From positions 1-13,137 of the forward strand of contig CALISC010000008.1 of the NCBI GenBank assembly GCA_938041945.1: a stretch of DNA of 13,137 nt. The letters are read 5' to 3'. Source of the stretch: an uncultured Acholeplasmataceae bacterium. GTDB taxonomy: Bacteria > Bacillota_I > Bacilli_A > Acholeplasmatales > Acholeplasmataceae. A program made the position numbers and the translations under genes. Shown here in pieces: positions 6,799 to 13,137 of this stretch; the stretch's first letter is position 1; each line of letters begins with the position of its first letter. The notes below the pieces were generated by a model. It saw only the letters and a list, made by a program, of their open reading frames with translations. It had not been told where the DNA came from and searched no databases.

Positions 6799-8517
6799 CT
6801 ATCCGCACATCACATCAAAGTAAACTTTGATTTTCAAATGGAATGTGAAAGCAGAAAACACTAGGGCAATCACACCAAACACCAACAGCAAACTAAGTGC
6901 CTTTGCGGTTGCACCAAAAGCAACGAGCAGAATCACCACTACTATAGACATCACAATTCCAACAACTGATGAAAACCCGACATTTTTCAGTTTAGAAACA
7001 TCAGCAGTTTCTTCAAATTTTTGGTATTCAGACTGTGTTAAGTCAACTGAGGCTGAATACAAAATATGCACGATATTAAACACCAAGAAAATTGCGGCAA
7101 TTAACACAGCAACCTTTTTTTCAGTTGAAGGATAAATTAACATAATAATTAAGTTTAAAGCCACAATAAGGTAGTTAATTGCGATGTTGATAGCGACTTT
7201 TGCCGAGATTAACTTATAGGTGTTTCCAGGAATTGTCTTTAAGATATAGAGTTTGCCACCTTCTCTGGAAATTATTGAAGAGGCAATAGTATTAGAAGTG
7301 GTTAAAACAATTAACCCCACCAATACATTTAAAATCACTACCATTTTAAAGCCAAATGAGTTTAACTGAAAAGCAGAATAAGTTTTGTTTAAAATAATTG
7401 AAATCAGCGGCAGAGTAGCGATGTAAAAAATATACTTAGCAATCGTGTCTGAGTTTCTAAATAACTGAATTAGTTCTTTAATGGTAAACGCCTTAGCAGG
7501 GGTATTCCCGCTTTTTTCAAAAATGTTAAAACGTTTTTCCTTATTGGCTAGATTCATCTTGATGCGGTTTGCTAGTTTAAAGTACACAAAATAAGAAACT
7601 AAAGATGACACTAAAAACAACACAAACACAGTGCCAAAAATTACGGTCAAGTGAACAGCGGTCGGTCTTCTGATAATATCAACCGCAGCAATACTTACAT
7701 CTACTTTAAAAATTAAGTAATACAGATATCTAAAGAAAAATAAATTATTTAAGAAATTGCGTTGAAAGGCGAAGTTCACATTTTGCCATCTAGTTTGAAA
7801 AGTATCAAAACGGATATAGCGGTCCTGTCCACGCATGTTGTCAATAAAAATAATTACTAGAGTGAAAATTAGTGAAACGGCAAGCAGCGACACCACTAGT
7901 GTGGCGATTCTTGAGCGCTTTAAGAAAGAAAAAGCGTAGAAGTAAACAACTGCAAATATTGTCCCTAAAAACAAGGAAACTGCAGGAATTGTAAAACAAA
8001 TCACCGAAATTCGGCCAAGAAACGGAACTAGTGCACCATACTCAACCCCTGCGTTGTTGTAGTAAATAGAAAGCAAAAAAGGCAGGAAAAATACCAGGGT
8101 TTTTACCAGTTCAATTAAGTATCTAGCCACAATTTTAGAAAGAAAAATCGTGATATTGGTGATAGGAAAAGCAAAAAGAATATCGTTTTTGGGGTTTTGA
8201 AACAAGGATTTTGCCATTCCTTGCATTGACTGAAAAGAAGTAATTAACGTATAGAAAATAAAGATAGCGGGAACTAAAGCAATATAAGGAGATGCACCAA
8301 GTACCGAAAAAGCAGGAAGCATATAGTTATAGACATAAAACAGCAGACCTGCAAAAAACAGCATTAGGGCGTATTTTGCGATTTTAGTGCCAACCGATCC
8401 TCTGATTTTTACAAAAGAAGCGTCTACGTATTCAGACTTAAGCAGTTGCCAGAACACCAAAAATTGATTTGGGTGTTCACGAACTGCGTTTAGTGTGTTG
8501 TAAAACTTAACCGACAT
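6799..8517 (-). CDS. ABC exporter permease (ABC_tran_2-like), about 12 TM segments
   Basis: This 572-residue integral membrane protein has hydrophobic segments near 47-67, 77-97, 128-151, 167-197, 204-224, 288-311, 360-377, 391-411, 438-462, 467-488, 516-536 and 540-560. Two similar cytoplasmic motifs, NPKNDILFAFPIT...SK (108-128) and SREGGKLYILKTIPG...SAK (417-440), match the pattern of the large Bacillota ABC-2-type export permeases (Pfam ABC_tran_2), where they are thought to contact the ATPase. It directly follows the ATPase gene with one nucleotide between stop and start. I chose ATG at 8517; a TTG four codons earlier has no ribosome-binding site. GAGCAG upstream is a weak one, so translational coupling is likely. 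The stop is TAG. The substrate is unknown. Confidence 0.85.
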   Translation of the reverse strand: MSVKFYNTLNAVREHPNQFLVFWQLLKSEYVDASFVKIRGSVGTKIAKYALMLFFAGLLFYVYNYMLPAFSVLGASPYIALVPAIFIFYTLITSFQSMQGMAKSLFQNPKNDILFAFPITNITIFLSKIVARYLIELVKTLVFFLPFLLSIYYNNAGVEYGALVPFLGRISVICFTIPAVSLFLGTIFAVVYFYAFSFLKRSRIATLVVSLLAVSLIFTLVIIFIDNMRGQDRYIRFDTFQTRWQNVNFAFQRNFLNNLFFFRYLYYLIFKVDVSIAAVDIIRRPTAVHLTVIFGTVFVLFLVSSLVSYFVYFKLANRIKMNLANKEKRFNIFEKSGNTPAKAFTIKELIQLFRNSDTIAKYIFYIATLPLISIILNKTYSAFQLNSFGFKMVVILNVLVGLIVLTTSNTIASSIISREGGKLYILKTIPGNTYKLISAKVAINIAINYLIVALNLIIMLIYPSTEKKVAVLIAAIFLVFNIVHILYSASVDLTQSEYQKFEETADVSKLKNVGFSSVVGIVMSIVVVILLVAFGATAKALSLLLVFGVIALVFSAFTFHLKIKVYFDVMCG

Positions 8518-8518
8518 T

Positions 8519-9247
8519 TTACTGCTCAATTAGTTTAATGTACATCTGCTCAAGATTGCCGTATTTGGCCTTAAGTTCAGATACTTTTTCGTTAATCACC
8601 ATTTGACCACGTTTAATAATGACAACTTCGTCACAAATATTTTCCACAACTTCAATGATATGTGAAGAAAATATCACGATATTGCCTTTTTTGGCGTGCA
8701 TTTTAATCGCTTCTTTAAGTTGGTAGGCAGAAGTTGGGTCAAGTCCGGTAAGCGGTTCGTCTAATACCCAGACTTTTGGTTCGTGGATTAGCGAAGAGAT
8801 CACTGAAATTTTTTGCTTCATACCGTGTGAGTATGTGCGGATTTGGCGGTCAATTGCGTAAGTAATCTGGAAAAAATCTGTAAGTTCAAGTAGTTTAGTT
8901 TTAATTACTTCTTTTGGTACATTGAAAAGTTTTGCTACAAAAGTAATATATTCACGTCCTGTCAACTCTTCGTATAGTGCGTGGTTATCAGAAACATATC
9001 CAAGTGAGTATTTAGCCTCTGTTGGATTTTTTTCAATATTGTAGCCACAAATTGAAATTGTACCTTCAGTAATTGTCTGAATACCAACTAGTGACTTAAT
9101 TAAAGTTGATTTACCGGCTCCGTTGTGGCCAACAAAACCAACAATTTTACCACCAGAAATTTCAAAAGAAACATCTTTTACTGAATAAAAATCGTTATTT
9201 GCGTATTTTTTTGAAAAGTTTTGAACTTTAACTAAACTATCTTTCAT
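8519..9247 (-). other. Possible independently translated ABC ATPase (internal start)
   Basis: Starting at the in-frame ATG 9247, the product would be 242 residues (MKDSLVKVQNFSKKY...), the normal size and N-terminal form of a free-standing ABC ATPase. A strong Shine-Dalgarno precedes it. Whether the cell makes the fusion, the free ATPase, or both cannot be told from sequence. Confidence 0.45.
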
Positions 9248-10678
9248 ATCAAGCTCCTTTTTAAGGTCTGGGGTAATTTTGCCAATTTTAACAACACCAA
9301 TCTGGCGGTCTTTTTTGAGTTTATGGACAACAAATCTAAAAGAAATACAAGACTTTTGAATTTGCAAGAAAATTTGACTTACGGTTAGCGTAGTAATTGT
9401 GCAGATTGCCCAAGTGATAAACAAGTAGGTAAGCGGGAAGGTCACAGTTTTTCCTTTGATAGTAACTGCTTTATATTTAGAGCGCAGATTACCAAGGAAA
9501 GTTTTAAACTTAGCGTGGTCTACTATATTTCTACGGTTAATGTAGAAAAAGTCAACGTGCTCTTGCACAGTTTTATTGTCAGCATATAGCCCATCTACTA
9601 TTCTTAAAACTATTGACGCTACTATAAAAAACAAGGTAAAGAAAATAAGGGCAATTATTAAGTCTTTTGCGCTTGGCATTTCAAAAAACCTCAAAGTGTA
9701 AGTAAGCGCAGACAAAACTATTAAGTAAAGTGCAGGCAGATATACAAGCATGTTTTCTAAACTAAAGAAACTGCCGTTTTCTTTGAGTTGTAAGAAAAAC
9801 ACAAAAAGCAGTGGAACTCCAGTTGAAAACATTGTAAAGATAGACATTGCGCGTTTCAGTTCAAATAAGAAAATAAAAGGTAGCACTAGCAACATCCATT
9901 TAAAGGGCGAAAAAGCGAACTTTGTGCTAAAAATCTCTGCTTTGCTGAGCACTGAGTAAACTGAGTAAATTACAGCAAGAGACACTGTAAACAACAAAAA
10001 CTTTTTGTATTCATGCGTACGGTTAATGTATACATTAGTTAAAATAAAAATTAGGACAAATGGAGCAAGTAACATAAATAAGTGTTGGCTGGTAAAGACA
10101 AACTTTCGATAAGTCATGTGTCCAAAAATTACTTGCAAGGTAAGTGGAGACAACGAAAACAAGAAGACTACTATGTATAGTAGAACTTCGTAAAAAATAT
10201 GTTTTTTAGAAAAGTGGAAAAACGAGGTGTTAAATGAACGCACCAAGACATAGAAAGCAATAAAGGTAGCAAGAACCATTAGCGGTACAATTAAACTAAA
10301 GTACGCACTTTGGTCGGCAAAAAAATGTCTAATTTTAAAAATAAAAGCAAGATAAAACACTAAGTTTACTAAATAAAAGATGGGCGTAAACTTAGTTTTT
10401 GAGTCTTTGATTAAAACTTTTCCTAAAAGTAGAACTATGGAAGTTAAATAAAGGTGCCTTGCAACTACTGCTAAGTTATTTAAAACATAAACAGCAAACG
10501 CTGGGTTTGCTGTGTTTTGATTAACTAAACTTAAAAAAGCGCCGCTTTTGGGAAGCAACATGATAAGTGCTCCGAGCATGGCAATCAAAGCGCCAAAAGA
10601 AACTCGGACCACTAAATCTGCTTTTTTAGGAAGAGCAGGTAAATTAAATTTTAAAATACGGGTACTTTGCGTGTTCAT
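8519..10678 (-). CDS. Polytopic membrane domain fused to ABC transporter ATPase
   Basis: The protein has 719 residues. The first 440 or so contain about 12 hydrophobic segments (for example 22-42, 61-90, 98-116, 127-147, 161-185, 198-219, 226-244, 259-274, 277-296, 310-329, 339-361, 412-439) and match no family I can name. Residues 478-719 are a complete ABC-2/CcmA-type ATPase: Walker A GHNGAGKST (517-525), a Q-loop position occupied by D564 (YVSDN), signature YSHGMKQ (616-622), Walker B VWVLDEP (636-642), GLD (645-647) and H-loop H673. It should drive the permease encoded next. The ATG at 10678 overlaps the upstream stop as TAATG and is preferred over a TTG at 10711. An excellent internal start at 9247 could yield the ATPase alone. 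Fusion of a polytopic domain N-terminal to this ATPase class is unusual; the usual form is separate subunits. Confidence 0.87.
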   Translation of the reverse strand: MNTQSTRILKFNLPALPKKADLVVRVSFGALIAMLGALIMLLPKSGAFLSLVNQNTANPAFAVYVLNNLAVVARHLYLTSIVLLLGKVLIKDSKTKFTPIFYLVNLVFYLAFIFKIRHFFADQSAYFSLIVPLMVLATFIAFYVLVRSFNTSFFHFSKKHIFYEVLLYIVVFLFSLSPLTLQVIFGHMTYRKFVFTSQHLFMLLAPFVLIFILTNVYINRTHEYKKFLLFTVSLAVIYSVYSVLSKAEIFSTKFAFSPFKWMLLVLPFIFLFELKRAMSIFTMFSTGVPLLFVFFLQLKENGSFFSLENMLVYLPALYLIVLSALTYTLRFFEMPSAKDLIIALIFFTLFFIVASIVLRIVDGLYADNKTVQEHVDFFYINRRNIVDHAKFKTFLGNLRSKYKAVTIKGKTVTFPLTYLFITWAICTITTLTVSQIFLQIQKSCISFRFVVHKLKKDRQIGVVKIGKITPDLKKELDMKDSLVKVQNFSKKYANNDFYSVKDVSFEISGGKIVGFVGHNGAGKSTLIKSLVGIQTITEGTISICGYNIEKNPTEAKYSLGYVSDNHALYEELTGREYITFVAKLFNVPKEVIKTKLLELTDFFQITYAIDRQIRTYSHGMKQKISVISSLIHEPKVWVLDEPLTGLDPTSAYQLKEAIKMHAKKGNIVIFSSHIIEVVENICDEVVIIKRGQMVINEKVSELKAKYGNLEQMYIKLIEQ
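9254..9262 (-). promoter_or_regulatory. Strong internal ribosome binding site
   Basis: Reading the minus strand, AAAAAGGAG is followed by CTTGAT and then ATG (9247), a spacing of 6 nt. The same bases encode KKEL (473-476) in the fusion frame. It is better formed than the site of the full-length start at 10678, which has no clear Shine-Dalgarno. Confidence 0.65.
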
Positions 10679-13137
10679 TACGATTGAAAGCGGTAGCCAA
10701 TATAGATGCAACCGGCAAAACGGCCTGCGTTTGGAAGAATATTTTCTACAACCGGCGCAATCTTAAAGACATTGGTGTAGCCAAATTTTTCACTTTGACT
10801 TAAAAAAGGATCTCCACCTTGTTGAAGTGCTTGGTAAAACTCAGAGATAAAATCAACCATACCACGGTTTGGCTTCTCTTTCAGGAACTTGTCAATATTT
10901 TGGACAGTTGAGAAGTTTTGATTTATTTTAGTTAGTTCTGGGAAGTTTAAAGTCAGGAAGGTAAACTTCATGTTTGAAAACAACTCAGAAACTTTTGAAC
11001 TTGAGTAAAAGTCGTCAACTGTTGAGTATTCTCTTTCGGCTAAATTGAAAGTCACGTCCCAAGCAGGGCGGTTGTGAGAAAGAAAGTAATTAGGGTTTTC
11101 AGGGTCGTCAACTGGTTGTACAAATGGGTTGTAGTTAGTGAAAAACATCGGTGCCCAGAAACTCTTAGTTTTAGCTTTGTCGTTGTTGTTTTTAACAATT
11201 TCAAAACCAGAGATTTGTTTAATTTGCTCAATAGTGCTAACTGTTTGTCCAATAAAGCGGTTTAAGTCAAGGGCTTGCGCGATTTCGTTAGATAGGTTAA
11301 CTTCAGCCTCAACTATAGTTTCTTTTACAACTACAGTTGGGTCTACTGAAAACAAACGAGCAGCCTTACCGCTAAGCGCAGTTAAGTGTTCTTTAGTTAA
11401 TTCAGGAGCACTAACTGCTTCTACTAACTGACTAAACTCAGCAGATTGTGTCTTGATGTTTTCATCTTGTCGTTTGCGACGATCGCGGTCTTGGGTGTAG
11501 ATACCACCCGCACCACAGCGTTTAATTTCGGATTTTTCAATCCAAAGCGCAGAAGGCGAGGCCATTGTATCTTTTTTAATTATTTCGTTAAAGTCGTGAT
11601 ATCCGCCTTCGTTGGCAAACAAAATAGCGTTGATAAAAGCGTTGTCAATTCTGGTATTTGAAACAAAGTGGGTTGCTGCAATAAAGTTAAAACCAGCAGA
11701 AGTGTTTAAAACTACTGAGTTTTCAACGTCTAGTTTAGACCTAAACGCAGAAACTCCAAGAATTGAACCTGAAGAAAGAGGTGTTTTTTTCTTATTGCCA
11801 CCGCCAATGGTGTGTGATTTTGAGTTACCTTTAATGTAGACATTTTTAATATATGAGTCGTAGTTTACTGAAGGAGTTTTGTCGATTCCAGGAATATCTA
11901 TAAACGAACGAACTGAAAAAATTCCTGCTCTGATAATTGTTAAGTTAATACCTTCTTCAGTTGAGTTTTGCTTAATTGCGTGTCGGATGTTTTTACCGTC
12001 AATTGTATAGCAGTTTCCGTCAAACTGAATTGGCTTGTAGCCGACGTTTTTTAGTTTAGGATTATAAAGTCTACGGTAAAAAGAACCGCCTAAATACTTA
12101 GTTTCGTCAGTCACATCACCGTTTTCGTCGAACTCAATTTTGTCGTCATGTGGAATTAAAGACTCAATTTTATCTAAGTCTTTTAAATCAGGGTATTCTG
12201 CTCTACCTTTGAATTTATTGTCAATATACTCAAGTTGGTCTGCTTGCGCAACTGGCGTGATATTACGTTGAAGGTAAACTTTGTCATATTGTTTGGCCAT
12301 TCTAAAGTATTTTCTTAGTTCTAAGTCTTCGTAGGCATTCACTCCTGCCTGAACATTAACGGTTTCTTTTAAAACTTCTTTAGGGTCGTTAATGTTTTCA
12401 TATTGAAGTTCTACTTTGCGGCCAACTAAATTGCGAGAAAAACGCATACCAAAGCCATTTAAACGATAATTATCTTCGTTTAATTTAAATTTGTTTGACT
12501 CATCGGTTACATCTCTTAAACTAAGGCGGTATCCATATAGTTCAGGAGACATAGATTTAAGTTCGCGCAGCGACAAGTTTTTTAACTTAGTCTGAAATTG
12601 ATTGTTTACCCAAACTTGAGTTTTGACAGTGATGTCAAACTCAGGGACATAAGTGTTGTCAGTTCCAACTGTTTTATGTTGAATTTTGTAAGTTGATTTG
12701 CTTTTAGTTTTGTGGTTTGGTTCAAGAGTATTTGGGTCTTCTGAGTATTCAAACTTATCTGAATGCTCTTTGTCTTGAACGTTTTTCAAAGTAACTTTGG
12801 TAATAGAAGGAATGATTTTGTAGATAAATCTAACTTCAGCTGTAGTGTTGTCTGTAAATTCATAGCGGTAAAGCGCAAAGTTATAACCTAAGTTTTTAAA
12901 CACAAAACTATTAGAACCTGCTCCGCTTTTAATTTGAGTTGAGTCAATCAAGGTGCGTTTTAAAACGGTTTTGCCTTGAAATTGTGGCAGTTCAGGAGTT
13001 TTTTTGGTGTTAAAAGAAATAGTTTTTTCAGTTGTATAGTTGCTGCGTTCAACTACATTGTTTGCATGAAAATGAGTAAGGTTAGTTATGGCCTCACGAA
13101 TTGTGATGGTTTTTTTAGTTGAGTAAAGCAGAGTTTT
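10678..13137 (-). CDS. Large secreted beta-helix protein, N-terminus beyond the window
   Basis: The frame stays open to the right edge, so 819 residues of the C-terminal part are visible and the true start lies outside; the TTG at 12951 is not a start. From the edge (residue 1 is at 13137), an Ig-like beta region covers about 35-125 (FVFKNLGYNFALYRY). The conserved block NAYEDLELR to VYLQRNI is at 267-293 and FDGNCYTID at 372-380. A probable right-handed beta-helix runs to about 550 (SKLDVENSVV, FANEGGYHDF, CGAGGIYTQD). After a basic patch (DRDRRKRQDE) comes a helical stretch (about 560-645) and a C-terminal domain ending CIYIGYRFQS. Each element has a counterpart in the lipoprotein at 2513-6055. 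It has no C-terminal anchor; an off-window N-terminal lipobox is expected by analogy. The stop overlaps the ABC fusion gene as TAATG. The function is unknown. Confidence 0.85.
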   Translation of the reverse strand, partial: KTLLYSTKKTITIREAITNLTHFHANNVVERSNYTTEKTISFNTKKTPELPQFQGKTVLKRTLIDSTQIKSGAGSNSFVFKNLGYNFALYRYEFTDNTTAEVRFIYKIIPSITKVTLKNVQDKEHSDKFEYSEDPNTLEPNHKTKSKSTYKIQHKTVGTDNTYVPEFDITVKTQVWVNNQFQTKLKNLSLRELKSMSPELYGYRLSLRDVTDESNKFKLNEDNYRLNGFGMRFSRNLVGRKVELQYENINDPKEVLKETVNVQAGVNAYEDLELRKYFRMAKQYDKVYLQRNITPVAQADQLEYIDNKFKGRAEYPDLKDLDKIESLIPHDDKIEFDENGDVTDETKYLGGSFYRRLYNPKLKNVGYKPIQFDGNCYTIDGKNIRHAIKQNSTEEGINLTIIRAGIFSVRSFIDIPGIDKTPSVNYDSYIKNVYIKGNSKSHTIGGGNKKKTPLSSGSILGVSAFRSKLDVENSVVLNTSAGFNFIAATHFVSNTRIDNAFINAILFANEGGYHDFNEIIKKDTMASPSALWIEKSEIKRCGAGGIYTQDRDRRKRQDENIKTQSAEFSQLVEAVSAPELTKEHLTALSGKAARLFSVDPTVVVKETIVEAEVNLSNEIAQALDLNRFIGQTVSTIEQIKQISGFEIVKNNNDKAKTKSFWAPMFFTNYNPFVQPVDDPENPNYFLSHNRPAWDVTFNLAEREYSTVDDFYSSSKVSELFSNMKFTFLTLNFPELTKINQNFSTVQNIDKFLKEKPNRGMVDFISEFYQALQQGGDPFLSQSEKFGYTNVFKIAPVVENILPNAGRFAGCIYIGYRFQS
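12259..12339 (-). repeat. Copy 2 of the 27-codon block shared by the two surface proteins
   Basis: This encodes visible residues 267-293 of the partial protein, beginning NAYEDLELR and ending VYLQRNI, and corresponds to 4193-4273. The nucleotide similarity is also clear by eye (shared TTCTAAGT-like and GTAGGC stretches on the plus strand), consistent with gene duplication. Confidence 0.85.

Noticed and set aside
8518..8529. TTG at 8529 as start of the permease
   Set aside because: It has no ribosome-binding site and lies inside the ATPase gene; the ATG at 8517 follows the ATPase stop by one nucleotide.
8519..10678. Frameshift or assembly error as cause of the membrane-ATPase fusion
   Set aside because: The frame is continuous across the junction with no stop or homopolymer slip needed. 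It cannot be fully excluded without reads, but nothing in the sequence calls for it.
10679..10711. TTG at 10711 as start of the membrane-ATPase fusion
   Set aside because: The ATG at 10678 forms a TAATG overlap with the upstream stop, as at the junction at 6055; the 11 extra residues show no support.
11052..11839. Overlapping short frames inside the right-edge gene, both strands
   Set aside because: They are out of frame with the conserved paralogous protein and have low-complexity composition typical of shadow frames.
12949..12951. TTG at 12951 as start of the right-edge gene
   Set aside because: The same frame is open for 62 further codons to the window edge and contains Ig-like-domain sequence matching the paralogue, so the gene is simply truncated by the window.

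Overview
The window is low-GC DNA from what looks like a Mollicutes-type or related Bacillota bacterium that uses the standard genetic code. All 16 or so tryptophans in the supported genes are TGG, no gene contains an in-frame TGA, and every visible stop is TAA or TAG. Shine-Dalgarno sequences are of the AAGGAG type. One protein has a lipoprotein signal of the Gram-positive/Mollicute kind. Acholeplasma-like relatives fit better than TGA=Trp mycoplasmas, but this is inference.

Layout. Positions 1-413 are AT-rich and non-coding, with several inverted repeats and a plausible promoter. Two overlapping plus-strand genes follow: a dihydrofolate-reductase-like domain fused to a C-terminal ASCH-like domain (414-1220), and an RlmD/RumA-type uracil-C5 RNA methyltransferase (1213-2469). 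A strong bidirectional terminator hairpin (2468-2503) separates them from a convergent minus-strand operon that fills the rest of the window and runs off its right edge.

The operon, in transcription order (right to left), is: a very large secreted beta-helix protein (13137 to 10678, N-terminus outside the window); a roughly 12-TM membrane protein fused to an ABC ATPase (10678-8519); a roughly 12-TM ABC exporter permease (8517-6799); a small protein with an N-terminal signal or anchor (6783-6055); and a 1180-residue lipoprotein (6055-2513). Junctions are TAATG overlaps or gaps of 1 to 15 nt, so the genes are almost certainly co-transcribed and partly translationally coupled. The first and last genes are clear paralogues: both carry an Ig-like region, a nearly identical 27-residue block, a right-handed beta-helix and a matching C-terminal strand.

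Inferred role: a pair of large surface proteins made together with a dedicated ABC-2-type exporter and a small membrane-associated partner. The substrate of the transporter and the ligand of the surface proteins cannot be read from the sequence. The best leads are this surface-protein/exporter unit, the membrane-ATPase fusion with a well-formed internal translation start, and the DHFR-ASCH fusion that has lost two normally conserved arginines.
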